DNA from: Candidatus Latescibacterota bacterium
Lineage (GTDB): Bacteria; Latescibacterota; UBA2968
Direction: 5' to 3'
DNA: 64,000 nucleotides
Assembly: GCA_022824945.1 (NCBI GenBank)
Contig: JAJDYX010000055.1
Location: 32,300-96,299, forward strand
Position numbers and translations under genes: made by a program. Position 1 is the stretch's first letter; each line of letters opens with the position of its first letter. The notes below the pieces were generated by a model. The model was not told the DNA's origin. It saw nothing but the letters and a program-made list of their open reading frames with translations, and did not search any database. Positions 34,908 to 43,260 of this stretch are shown one piece after another.

Positions 34908-36215
34908 ATGGCAGATCTACGGGGTGACACGAGCTGGTTTACACATGACCGATTTGGATTGTTCATCCATTGGGGATTGTACGCATTGCCCGCGCGGCAC
35001 GAGTGGATAAAGCAGCGAGAAGAAATACCCGACGCGCAATACGATCGATATTTGAAATACTTTGATCCGGATTTGTATGACCCCGAAGCATGGGCAGATG
35101 CGGCAGCCAACGCGGGCATGAAATATTTTTGTGTCACCACCAAACACCACGAAGGCTTCGCGCTGTGGGACTCCAAACTCACGGAATACAAAGCGACCAA
35201 TACGCCCGCGCGCAGAGATTTGTTAAAACCCATGGTAGAAGCGTTTCGATCCCGGGGGATGAAGGTCGGCTTTTACCATTCCCTGATCGACTGGCACCAT
35301 CCGCATTTCAGAATTGACGCCATTCACAGCATGCGGAACCATCCCGATAAGGACAAACTGAATGAACCGCGCGATCAGGCTCAATACGCGGCGTATTTGC
35401 GCGGTCAAGTCCGCGAGTTGCTCACCGAATACGGCAAAGTGGATATGCTCTTTTACGATTTCAGCTATCCGGCTGGCGCAAGGGGCAGGCCCGAGGGTTT
35501 TGACGGCAAAGGGCGAGATGATTGGGACAGCATTCAACTGATGAAAATGACGCGCGAGTTGCAACCGGGTATTGTGATTAACGACCGGCTGGATCTGGAC
35601 GACGTAGAAGGTGGATGGGATTATCGCACACCCGAACAATTTATGCCGCGCGAATGGGTCACCTATCAGGGCGAGCGCGTCTTGTGGGAGACATGTCAAA
35701 CATTTTCGGGATCGTGGGGCTATCACCGCGATGAATCGAGTTGGAAAAGCACCGAGCAACTGGTGCAAATGCTGGTCGGCGTGGTAAGCCGCGGAGGCAA
35801 TTTATTGCTCAATGTCGGGCCGACCGGGCGCGGAGTATTTGACGATCGCGCATTGAATTGCCTGAGCGAAATGGGCGAGTGGATGAAATGGCACAGCCGA
35901 TCCATTTACGGATGTACTGCCGCGCCAGAGGAATTTCAGACGCCGGAGGATTGCCGCTTGACCTATAATCCCGAGACCAATCGAATGTACGTACACCTGT
36001 TCACCTATCCGTTCCGCCATCTGCATCTCGACGGATTTGCCGGCAAGGTAGAATACGCCCAGTTATTAAACGATGCGTCAGAAGTACAATTCCACCAACC
36101 CCGCGCTGGGCACACGGGAGACAGCAGTCTCGAAAGAGAAACGCTAACACTGGAATTGCCCGTGCAAAAACCCAATGTGACAGTGCCCGTGGTCGAGTTA
36201 TTTTTAAAGGAGTAA
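34908..36215 (+). CDS. Alpha-L-fucosidase, GH29
   Basis: 435-residue glycoside hydrolase of family 29, which removes terminal alpha-L-fucose with retention. The barrel begins FTHDRFGLFIHWGLYALPARHEW (11-33). The conserved TTKHHEGFALWDSKLTEY block is at 78-95, and the predicted nucleophile is Asp184 in VDMLFYDFSYP. The C-terminal beta-sandwich follows RGGNLLLNVGPTGRG (about 300). No signal peptide is visible, so it would act on imported oligosaccharides. Fucosidase with isomerase, dehydrogenase and a TonB receptor in one direction suggests a small fucan or fucosylated-glycan utilisation set. The acid-base residue cannot be assigned reliably by eye. Confidence 0.92.
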   Translation: MADLRGDTSWFTHDRFGLFIHWGLYALPARHEWIKQREEIPDAQYDRYLKYFDPDLYDPEAWADAAANAGMKYFCVTTKHHEGFALWDSKLTEYKATNTPARRDLLKPMVEAFRSRGMKVGFYHSLIDWHHPHFRIDAIHSMRNHPDKDKLNEPRDQAQYAAYLRGQVRELLTEYGKVDMLFYDFSYPAGARGRPEGFDGKGRDDWDSIQLMKMTRELQPGIVINDRLDLDDVEGGWDYRTPEQFMPREWVTYQGERVLWETCQTFSGSWGYHRDESSWKSTEQLVQMLVGVVSRGGNLLLNVGPTGRGVFDDRALNCLSEMGEWMKWHSRSIYGCTAAPEEFQTPEDCRLTYNPETNRMYVHLFTYPFRHLHLDGFAGKVEYAQLLNDASEVQFHQPRAGHTGDSSLERETLTLELPVQKPNVTVPVVELFLKE

Positions 36216-36222
36216 ACAAAAA

Positions 36223-36930
36223 ATGACAATGACAGAAACGGACTTGCGAAAACTCAGTGCCGACGAATTGGCGATCTATCGCGAACAGGGCTATGTGATT
36301 GTGCCAGATATCTTTCCGCTGGAGGAACTCGCGGAAATCGACCGCGAGATCGACCGACTTCAAGACGCACAAAGAAATACGGGACGCAACAAGGGATGGA
36401 TCATGCAGTTGGGATTGCGATCAGAAATAACCCGTCAATTTGTACAGGATGAGCGGGTATTGTCACTGATTGAAGATATCGTCAATCCCGGCATCTCAAT
36501 TTATTCGGCCAAGTTGACGGCAAAAGTGCCGCACTCCAATGACATCTGCCACTGGCACCAGGACAATGCGTATTACAACACCCGCGTCCTGAGCGAAACG
36601 CGCATGTCCACCTGGATACCGCTACAGGATGCGGATGAGACAAATGGGTGTTTGTGGGTCGTGCCACAAAGCCACAAGGGCGGCGTAGTCACGCATGGGC
36701 CATTTGGCGGCCAATGCCCAAAGTGTATGGGACCCGCCGATCTCATGTTCGACGATGCGATCCCCTGTCCTGTAAAAGCCGGGGATATCCTTTTATTTCA
36801 CGCCTGTTTGTGGCATCATTCCAAAGGCAACCAGACAGACCACGTGCGGCGGGCATTTATTGTCTCGTATCAAGAGGCCACCGTACCGCGTGGCAATGGC
36901 GACCAGTATAAAATTCTGAGGTCCGCATAA
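36223..36930 (+). CDS. Phytanoyl-CoA dioxygenase (PhyH) family protein
   Basis: 235-residue Fe(II)/2-oxoglutarate oxygenase. The iron ligands are His112 and Asp114 (CHWHQDNAYY) and a distal His in FHACLWHHSKGNQTDHVRRAF, where the Arg binds the co-substrate. The N terminus has the usual YREQGYVIVPDIFPLEEL. A pair of cysteines (CPKC, about 163-166) in the insertion before the second His might bind a metal. It follows the fucosidase by 7 bp and may hydroxylate a derivative of the released sugar or a co-imported compound; that is inference. It is distinct from the PhyH at 20570, with low resemblance outside the motifs. Confidence 0.88.
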   Translation: MTMTETDLRKLSADELAIYREQGYVIVPDIFPLEELAEIDREIDRLQDAQRNTGRNKGWIMQLGLRSEITRQFVQDERVLSLIEDIVNPGISIYSAKLTAKVPHSNDICHWHQDNAYYNTRVLSETRMSTWIPLQDADETNGCLWVVPQSHKGGVVTHGPFGGQCPKCMGPADLMFDDAIPCPVKAGDILLFHACLWHHSKGNQTDHVRRAFIVSYQEATVPRGNGDQYKILRSA

Positions 36931-36986
36931 GGAGATGGTAGAACAGGAGTTTGGGATCTGTTGTTCCCGCTCGACTTTCACCTTGT

Positions 36987-39900
36987 ATGAAATATAAAAT
37001 CCCAAAACTAAAGATTTTCTCGCTTCTTCCCTCCATCCGCGTCTTATCCTTCCTTTTCTTGTGCGCTACCCTATTGCACACACACACCTGGGCGCAATCT
37101 CAGGCGACCACCGGCGTTATCCGCGGCTTTGTATGGGACCAGTTCGGCAACCCCATAGGCAACGCCACCATCGCCCTCAAAGAAACCAGCACCAATTACC
37201 AGCGAACCCTCACATCATCCGATCTCGGGCAGTTCACCGCGACCCTGTTGCCCCTGGGTTTTTACGACATCACAGTACAGGCTGAGGGACAGGCAGAAGT
37301 GCGCCAAACAGGGGTGCAGGTGCGGGTTGGCGAGACAGTGGAACTGGTCATTAAAATGGCATTGCAAATGGACGAGGTCCTCATCGAAGCGACGAGACCC
37401 ACCGTTGACATCACCCAGAGCGAAACAGCCACGCGCCTGCCCGAAGCAGCCGTGCAGGACCTGCCCAACAACGGGCGCAACTTCCTCAATCTCACATTGT
37501 TGACTCCGGGCGTGAGCATCGTGCAAGGACCTGACGGCGACGAATTGACCATTGCCGGTCAGCGCGGCATACACAACAACATCTCGGTAGATGGTGCGGA
37601 TTTCAACAACCCCTTCTTCGGCGAACAGCGCGGCGGACAGCGCCCCGCCTTCACCTTTAATTTAAACGCAGTAGCGGAAATGGTGGTCGTACCCCAAGGA
37701 GCCAATGCCGAATTTGGACGCTCCAGCGGCGGCTTTGTCAATGTCATCACCAAATCGGGTACCAACCAATTCCACGGCTCCGTGCATTTTTTTGGCAAAC
37801 ACGACGCCCTGTCCAGCACGGCCAGGCACAACGGGATAGAACGCACGCCCAATTTCAAACAGGGGCAATTCGGCTTCACCCTGGGGGGTCCGCTAAAAAA
37901 GGACAGGGCATTTTTCTTTGCCGCGTACGACCAACAGATTTTTAGAGATACGAAACAGAACAATATCGAGCGCGGGGATGCCCGCCTGCGCCGCTTCATG
38001 GCCTCCGCGTTCAACCTATCCGACGACTACGGTGCCATAGACCGCACCAACGATGCCCGCGCTTTTCTGCTCAAAATCGATTATCACCTGTCGGAAGAAC
38101 ACTCCGCCACCTTCAAATACAATTACACCTGGTCCGAACAGGAAAACGGCACCTTTGATGTTGACTCCTGGGCGCGCAGTGCCAATGCGATTGAAAGGGA
38201 CTGGTCACACGCCTTCAACGGCAGTTTGATCTCACTTCTATCTACCAGCACGGTTAACGAATTTCGCTTCCAAATCGCCCGCGAAGATCGTCCCCGCCCC
38301 TACGGCGGACCGCACAACCCCACCACCGGGCGTCCCTTTCCCGATACGGGCATGGATTTTGAACACGGCTATCGCTTTGGCATGCCCTTCTTCATCCCCG
38401 TCGAATACTACGACACACGCATCCAGTTCCTCAACAATATCTCCATAAGCAAGGGCGATCACCTGATCAAAGCCGGGATCGAATGGAACCGCGTCGAATC
38501 CACACAAACATTTATCGGTTTTGCCAATGGGCGTTACATCTTCAGTTCCGTGGATGGCTTTCTCAATTTCGTCGAACAGGGCAACAACTATGTCGAATGC
38601 TCCGACGGCAGCACCAGCACCACCGGGATCTGTCCCGAAGGAACGGAAATCACCGGACCTGTCCTCATCTACTTACAGCAGTCCGGCGTTGGCGGCCTGA
38701 GCGTGGAAGACGCGGGAACTCAGGATATCCCCCAGCACGAGCTGGCCCTATTTGTACAGGACAGTTGGCAACCCTCGAACAAACTCACACTCAATTACGG
38801 CCTGCGTTGGGAGGCGCAAATCCAGCCCGATGTGGTCACCGATCCGGACGAAGTCTTCTTCGCCGATTTCATTGGCAAAACGGTCACCAATCAAACGGGA
38901 ACATACACATTCCCCTCCAATGGCAAAATCCCCTCCGCCTGGGATATGTTCCAGCCGCGATTGGGCATAGCTTACGATGTACACGGCGACAATAAAACCC
39001 TGTTGCGAGGCAGCGCGGGGATCTACTACGCCCGCATCCCGGGCTTGAACCTGGCCAGCACCCGCTCGACCAATGGCTCGCGCGGACAATCCATCTTCCG
39101 CTCCAGCGCACTGACGCCCATATTGGGTCCGCCCCCGATCTACGGCGAGTTATTGCCCTCCCCCACAGGCGATCCCTTTCGCCCCAATATCTTTGTCTTC
39201 GACAAAAATTTTAAAAACCCCCGCACCATCAGCACACATCTCGGCCTCGAACGCGAATTGCATGCAAAGGGGGTCGTCGGTACCTTCGGCTATACATACT
39301 CCCGCACCGATAATCTCACGCGCTTTATCAACCACAACGACGCGGTCTTCGGGTCTCCCTGGTCAACGGGTTTGGGTCCCAATGGCAGCAACGGCATCGG
39401 TGACTTGACCGTGGTCGAGAGCACCGCCAAATCGCGCTACCACGGCCTCAGCTTTGGGCTGCGCCAGATGGTGCAAGACGATTTCCAATTCCAGATGAAC
39501 TATACCCTGTCCTGGGACAAATCCGACGACGACAACGAGCGCGATCCCTTTACCTTTCGCTACGTCAATCCCACACAACTGGACCGCGAATGGGGCTACT
39601 CAGACCGCGACCAGCGCCACCGCTTCAATCTGTGGACCCTGACCAGATTGCCCGGCGATATATTCCTCAACAATCGCATAAGCTACTATTCGGCACAACC
39701 CACCTCCGCATCCTGCACGGGCCAACCCACGACCAATCCCTGGGGCGCAACCTCTGACCGTATATGCGCCGACAGCAGCATTATCCCACGCAACACCCTC
39801 CGCAAAGACAATGCGTTTTTCTCATGGGACGCGCGCCTGTCCCGCCCCATCCCGCTCGGCAACGGCCATTTGGAAGCCATCGTCGAAGTCTTCAACCTGC

Positions 39901-40022
39901 TCAACACAGACAACTTCCGCGATCCTTCCAGCGCGGGCTTGCTCTTCAACTTTGACGGCACCGTACAATCTGGCCTCGGCGACCCACGCGAAGTGCAAAT
40001 CGGCATGCGCTACGTTTTTTGA
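36987..40022 (+). CDS. TonB-dependent receptor, Oar-like, with CarboxypepD_reg domain
   Basis: 1,011 residues from ATG 36987, giving a signal peptide of about 37 residues (IRVLSFLFLCATLLHTHTWAQ). Residues about 42-125 are a carboxypeptidase-regulatory-like Ig domain (GVIRGFVWDQFGNPIGNATIALKETSTNY). The plug follows (about 150-260: LPNNGRNFLNLTLLTPGVS, IDV-type loop HNNISVDGADFNNPFFGEQRGGQ, SGGFVNVITKSGTNQFHGSVHFF). The rest is a large barrel that ends with IGMRYVF, the terminal-aromatic signature. Such proteins import large substrates such as glycans across the outer membrane, or act like Oar in adhesion. No SusD partner is nearby. No Shine-Dalgarno is visible at this start, and TTG 36951 is a less likely alternative. 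Confidence 0.87.
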   Translation: MKYKIPKLKIFSLLPSIRVLSFLFLCATLLHTHTWAQSQATTGVIRGFVWDQFGNPIGNATIALKETSTNYQRTLTSSDLGQFTATLLPLGFYDITVQAEGQAEVRQTGVQVRVGETVELVIKMALQMDEVLIEATRPTVDITQSETATRLPEAAVQDLPNNGRNFLNLTLLTPGVSIVQGPDGDELTIAGQRGIHNNISVDGADFNNPFFGEQRGGQRPAFTFNLNAVAEMVVVPQGANAEFGRSSGGFVNVITKSGTNQFHGSVHFFGKHDALSSTARHNGIERTPNFKQGQFGFTLGGPLKKDRAFFFAAYDQQIFRDTKQNNIERGDARLRRFMASAFNLSDDYGAIDRTNDARAFLLKIDYHLSEEHSATFKYNYTWSEQENGTFDVDSWARSANAIERDWSHAFNGSLISLLSTSTVNEFRFQIAREDRPRPYGGPHNPTTGRPFPDTGMDFEHGYRFGMPFFIPVEYYDTRIQFLNNISISKGDHLIKAGIEWNRVESTQTFIGFANGRYIFSSVDGFLNFVEQGNNYVECSDGSTSTTGICPEGTEITGPVLIYLQQSGVGGLSVEDAGTQDIPQHELALFVQDSWQPSNKLTLNYGLRWEAQIQPDVVTDPDEVFFADFIGKTVTNQTGTYTFPSNGKIPSAWDMFQPRLGIAYDVHGDNKTLLRGSAGIYYARIPGLNLASTRSTNGSRGQSIFRSSALTPILGPPPIYGELLPSPTGDPFRPNIFVFDKNFKNPRTISTHLGLERELHAKGVVGTFGYTYSRTDNLTRFINHNDAVFGSPWSTGLGPNGSNGIGDLTVVESTAKSRYHGLSFGLRQMVQDDFQFQMNYTLSWDKSDDDNERDPFTFRYVNPTQLDREWGYSDRDQRHRFNLWTLTRLPGDIFLNNRISYYSAQPTSASCTGQPTTNPWGATSDRICADSSIIPRNTLRKDNAFFSWDARLSRPIPLGNGHLEAIVEVFNLLNTDNFRDPSSAGLLFNFDGTVQSGLGDPREVQIGMRYVF

Positions 40023-40696
40023 TTGCGGAGAGAGATGAAAAATGAGTGAATTTCATCCAGTTCAACGCGCCCCTGAGCCACTTCCGCCCGAAACCTCCTT
40101 TACTTACAAGGACAAACCGACTTCCTTTTCGATACAGGATTTCTGGATCTGGGCGGCTTCCGATGTCTTGAACAACACCCTGCGTGGCACGGTCGCGGAG
40201 TACATCGTAAGTCAAGCCACCGAGGCCTGTGCGTCGGTCCGGGTCGAGTGGGATCCCGTCGATATAACGACGCCCGATCCCGAGGAGATTAAAATCGAAG
40301 TCAAGTCAGCCGCTTACCTTCAGTCCTGGCCTCAGAAACGACCATCTGCAATTTCATTCGGTATTGCAAAGAAACGTCCCTGGGATCCAGAAACAAACCA
40401 GTACGGAGAAACGCGGGTTCGTAGCGCCCATGTGTATGTCTTTTGCCTTCTCACTCCTAAGGACGGCCGGGACGTCAAGCCTCTTGACCTGACGCAGTGG
40501 GCGTTTTATGTTCTACCAACGAGCAAGCTTGATTCCTCTCTTGGAGATCAGAAGACCGTCTCGCTCTCGCGTCTAAAAAAACTGGGAGCTGAACCACTGG
40601 ATTATGACCAAATTCGCAACGCTGTTCTAAAAGCGCACAATGATGGATGGAAAAACACATAACAATGACATGGCGTTTATGCACTACGTTTTTTGA
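40005..40696 (+). repeat. Pair of 18-bp direct repeats flanking the nuclease-like gene
   Basis: ATGCGCTACGTTTTTTGA (40005-40022) is the last five codons and stop of the TonB receptor. ATGCACTACGTTTTTTGA (40679-40696) repeats it with one mismatch, just after the next gene. The two copies bracket the 620-bp gene like an attachment or target-site duplication. No integrase or transposase is present between or beside them. Confidence 0.7.
40042..40662 (+). CDS. PD-(D/E)XK nuclease-like protein, hypothetical
   Basis: 206 residues, no signal peptide. A PD-(D/E)XK-type active-site pattern is readable: a helix with Glu54 (GTVAEYIVSQA), Asp74 in WDPVDIT, then the strand IKIEVKSAAYLQSW with Glu86-x-Lys88. 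This is the arrangement of restriction-endonuclease-fold proteins. Later segments (ISFGIAKKRPWDPETN, HVYVFCLL, WAFYVLPTSKLD) resemble the middle and end of small stand-alone members. The role is unknown; DNA cleavage in defence is possible. It lies between near-identical 18-bp repeats and next to toxin-antitoxin genes, so acquisition by transfer is suspected. GAGAG upstream of ATG 40042 is a reasonable ribosome site. Confidence 0.65.
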   Translation: MSEFHPVQRAPEPLPPETSFTYKDKPTSFSIQDFWIWAASDVLNNTLRGTVAEYIVSQATEACASVRVEWDPVDITTPDPEEIKIEVKSAAYLQSWPQKRPSAISFGIAKKRPWDPETNQYGETRVRSAHVYVFCLLTPKDGRDVKPLDLTQWAFYVLPTSKLDSSLGDQKTVSLSRLKKLGAEPLDYDQIRNAVLKAHNDGWKNT

Positions 40697-40814
40697 CTAT
40701 TTGTACCTTGACAAAAGTTAAAATTCAGCTATTTCATAGTAAGCTTTCTAATATCGTTCGACTCCGAGACGATCCAATAGAATTATTGTTTTATAGCCCC
40801 ATAGCCATCGAATT

Positions 40815-41015
40815 ATGCCTATCAATACCACCCAATGGGATTCAGCAGAGTACCTCAAAACGGAAGAAGATGTGCAGTTATATCTGGAAGCGTGCTTTGA
40901 AGAAGCAGGAGATGATCCCGCTTTTATAGCCCATGCATTGGATGTAATCAATCGCTCAAGGAAAAAATATGAGTCAGTTCGAGAGCATCAAACAAGGATT
41001 AATAGAAGCGATTGA
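40815..41015 (+). pseudogene. Truncated HigA-like (addiction-module antidote) antitoxin
   Basis: 66 residues. The first 50 (TQWDSAEYLKTEEDVQLYLEACFEEAGDDPAFIAHALDVINRSR) match the N-terminal part of the antidote proteins usually paired with RelE/HigB-like toxins. In intact members a helix-turn-helix domain of about 45 residues follows (RARGMSQ-type start). Here it is replaced by an unrelated tail (KKYESVREHQTRINRSD), the next gene read out of frame. The DNA-binding part is missing, so this is most likely a deletion remnant. The cognate toxin, expected upstream at 40697-40814, is not recognisable. Confidence 0.6.
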
Positions 41016-41142
41016 GCACGCGGCGGGCCAGGAAAGTGAGGCGGTTGTGCATCTCCCACGCACCCCTGACGTGAAGGCAATCCAGCAAAACAAGGCACTC
41101 CAGGATTGTATTGATAACCCCGACAAACAGAGGCGATTATGA
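40969..41142 (+). pseudogene. Truncated NadS-like antitoxin, coupled to hicB
   Basis: 57-residue open frame starting MSQFESIKQGLIEAIEHAAG and continuing VVHLPRTPDVKAIQQNKAL. This is the N-terminal pattern of NadS/MqsA-type Xre antitoxins (IKxGLxEAIxxAxG ... VDVKAIRxxLGLSQ). The expected helix-turn-helix after VKAI is absent: the frame ends DCIDNPDKQRRL. The start overlaps the end of the preceding antitoxin fragment, and the stop overlaps hicB as ATGA. It may still be translated as a leader for hicBA even if it no longer works as an antitoxin. Confidence 0.5.
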
Positions 41143-41348
41143 TTAGAAGCTTCACATTGGATTTTTGGATAGACGATGGTTGGTATGTGGGGAAACTACG
41201 TGAGGTCCCTGGTGTATTCAGCCAGGGTGCAAACTTAGAAGAATTAAAAATAAACATCAAAGACGCTTATGGTCTGATGATGGAAGAAACAATGCAGACT
41301 CCTGTAGAAAAATCCGACTCAGTAGAACTGAAGATGGAAATACCTTGA
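41139..41348 (+). CDS. hicB: HicB-family antitoxin
   Basis: 69 residues of the partial RNase-H-like HicB fold: LDFWIDDGWYVGKLREVPGVFSQGANLEELKINIKDAYGLMMEE. In a HicBA pair this protein neutralises the HicA mRNA interferase. The short form, without a C-terminal DNA-binding domain, is common when hicB precedes hicA. Its ATG overlaps the preceding stop, and its own stop overlaps the hicA start (TTGA), so the pair is translationally coupled. Confidence 0.85.
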   Translation: MIRSFTLDFWIDDGWYVGKLREVPGVFSQGANLEELKINIKDAYGLMMEETMQTPVEKSDSVELKMEIP

Positions 41349-41527
41349 AGCGAAGAGACCTTATAAAAGAATTGACTGATGAAGGATGTTACTTGAAAAG
41401 GCATGGTGGAAGGCATGACATTTATGCTAATCCCCAGAACAATATGCAAGCACCAATACCAAGGCATCGAGAAATTAGAGAAAGTTTATGTAAATTGATC
41501 AAAAAACAACTGGGAATAGATTCCTAA
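41345..41527 (+). CDS. hicA: HicA-family mRNA interferase toxin
   Basis: 60-residue double-stranded-RNA-binding-like toxin that cleaves mRNA independently of ribosomes. The family signature is clear: KRRDLIKELTDEGCYLKRHGGRHDIYANP, with active-site His24, and PIPRHREIRESLCKLIKKQLG. It starts with TTG 41345, overlapping the hicB stop, which would keep toxin synthesis below antitoxin synthesis. It is complete and has all key residues, so the module is likely functional. Confidence 0.87.
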   Translation: MKRRDLIKELTDEGCYLKRHGGRHDIYANPQNNMQAPIPRHREIRESLCKLIKKQLGIDS

Positions 41528-41605
41528 CAATATATCATAAATGCCCGACATCATACTCATTCGCATCCTGCGTTCAACGCAGCGTCATCAGAGAGGACAA
41601 CAACC

Positions 41606-42154
41606 ATGGCTATCCCAAATCCTCTCATTAAATTTACTTACGATGACTACCTGAATACGCCCGAAGACAAGCGTTATGAACTTTTAGACGGGGATTTAGT
41701 TGCGCTCTCTTCACCGGAAGAATTTCATCAACGTGTTTCCATCCTTATGGGGACGAAATTGGTTCAGTTCGCGGTTGAGAATCGCCTGGGGAGGGTCTAT
41801 CACGCGCCCTTCGACGTGGTGCTATCGGATATGGATGTGGTGCAACCCGACCTGATCTTCGTCTCCAATGAACGCGCCGATATCATCACTCCCGCAAATA
41901 TTCAGGGCGCGCCGGACCTCGTCGTCGAAATTCTGTCTCCTTCCACAGCAGCACGCGATAAGACCTTCAAGCGCAGCCTGTATGCCAGGCACGGCATAAC
42001 CGAGTACTGGATGGCAGATCTCACCGAAAAAACCATAACAGTTCTGCGTCTCGGCGAGCGCGGATTCGAGGTAGTCAATACCTACGGCGAAGGGGAAACA
42101 TTGACTTCGCCCACATTGCAAGGATTCACTTTGAAACTCTACGACATATTTTAA
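41606..42154 (+). CDS. Uma2 family (DUF820) restriction-endonuclease-fold protein
   Basis: 182 residues of the Uma2/DUF820 family, a PD-(D/E)XK-fold group very abundant in cyanobacteria and some other phyla. Family blocks are TYDDYLNTPEDKRYELLDGDLVALSSP (10-36), VVQPDLIFVSNERADII with the active-site Asp, APDLVVEILSPSTAARDKTFKRSLYARHGITEYWMAD with Glu-x-Leu-Ser-Pro-Ser, and the closing ITVLRLGERGFE. The cellular role is unknown; many genomes carry multiple copies. GAGAGGAC precedes the start, and a strong terminator follows 30 bp after the stop. Confidence 0.88.
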   Translation: MAIPNPLIKFTYDDYLNTPEDKRYELLDGDLVALSSPEEFHQRVSILMGTKLVQFAVENRLGRVYHAPFDVVLSDMDVVQPDLIFVSNERADIITPANIQGAPDLVVEILSPSTAARDKTFKRSLYARHGITEYWMADLTEKTITVLRLGERGFEVVNTYGEGETLTSPTLQGFTLKLYDIF

Positions 42155-42185
42155 GTGCTCGCAGCCTTGACAACATCAAAAAATT

Positions 42186-42225
42186 CGGCTACTTTGCAAT
42201 CGCACTGCAAAATAGCCGCTTTTTT
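42186..42225 (+). terminator. Rho-independent terminator after the Uma2 gene
   Basis: Thirteen-position stem CGGCTACTTTGCA (42186-42198) / TGCAAAATAGCCG (42206-42218) with a single mismatch and a 7-nt loop, then a run of T at 42220-42225. Confidence 0.85.
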
Positions 42226-42296
42226 ATAACTAAAAATGTAATTTCTCGAACTCTTAAATCCTTTGTCGCATCTTCCTAATTTCCCGCCTCATCTCA

Positions 42297-43256
42297 ATGA
42301 TACCCGACCTCTTACCCTTAAAACCCTACCTCCGCGAAACCGTCTGGGGTGGGCGCAGCCTGGGGACACACTACAACAAAGCACTACCTCCAGATGTACC
42401 CATCGGCGAATCGTGGGAAGTCTCAGCATATAAAGGGATGGAAAGCATTGTCGCAGATGGCCCACTCGCCGGACAAAACCTCGCCGACCTCGTCGCAACT
42501 TATGGCGCAGACCTCCTCGGACAGCGCGTTATCCAGCGTTATGGCACCGAATTTCCATTGCTCATCAAACTCCTCGATGCACGCGACGACCTCTCCATCC
42601 AGGTACACCCCGACGACACCTATGCCCGTGCAGAAAACCTGGGCACGTATGGCAAAACAGAAGCGTGGTACGTACTCAAATCAGACCACGGGCGCGTAGC
42701 GTGTGGCCTGAAAGACGGCGTCGATAAACACAGCTTGAAATTATCCATCCGGGAAAACCGCGTGCAGGACACCGTGCAATTCTTCGATGTACAGGAAGGG
42801 GACGTAATCTTCGTCCCCCCCGGCACAGTACACGCCCTATGCCAGAACGTCATGATCTACGAAGTACAACAATCCAGCGACCTCACCTTTCGCATCTACG
42901 ACTACAACCGCCCCGGCACCGACGGCAAGCCGCGCGAACTGCACATTGACCGCGCCCTCGACGTCATCGCCTTTGATGCACCCGCGCCAAAACCGCGGCA
43001 CTCGCGCCACGATGCAAACGCCACACTCATCGGATCGGAAGACACCGAATACTTCCGCCTCGAACGCTTTGCCCCCGCAGGCACCGTCCAACACACCTAT
43101 CCCACATTCGCCGCACTCACAATCCTCACTGGCCAGGCCCAATTAAACAAAACCCACACCGCACAAACAGGCGACACCTTCTTCATCCCGGCCAAGCGAA
43201 CTGTCACCGTCTCGCCTGAAGAGCAGGTGGAATATTTGATCTCATCATGTGGGTAA
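42297..43256 (+). CDS. manA: Mannose-6-phosphate isomerase, class I
   Basis: 319-residue cupin metalloenzyme interconverting mannose-6-phosphate and fructose-6-phosphate. It starts with MIPDLLPLKPYLRETVWGGRSL, typical of short bacterial ManA. Zinc-site residues are in LSIQVHPDDTYA and GKTEAWYVL, and the third histidine is in FVPPGTVHALCQ. The catalytic-region YDYNRPGTDGKPRELHIDRAL is intact. It provides mannose entry or GDP-mannose precursors, which would also serve GDP-fucose synthesis. No ribosome site is seen ahead of ATG 42297. It converges with a small minus-strand gene, 4 bp apart. Confidence 0.93.
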   Translation: MIPDLLPLKPYLRETVWGGRSLGTHYNKALPPDVPIGESWEVSAYKGMESIVADGPLAGQNLADLVATYGADLLGQRVIQRYGTEFPLLIKLLDARDDLSIQVHPDDTYARAENLGTYGKTEAWYVLKSDHGRVACGLKDGVDKHSLKLSIRENRVQDTVQFFDVQEGDVIFVPPGTVHALCQNVMIYEVQQSSDLTFRIYDYNRPGTDGKPRELHIDRALDVIAFDAPAPKPRHSRHDANATLIGSEDTEYFRLERFAPAGTVQHTYPTFAALTILTGQAQLNKTHTAQTGDTFFIPAKRTVTVSPEEQVEYLISSCG

Positions 43257-43260
43257 ATCG

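Noticed and set aside
40693..40929. Toxin gene upstream of the truncated HigA-like antitoxin
   Set aside because: The frame has no RelE/HigB-like features and overlaps the antitoxin fragment; the toxin appears to be lost.
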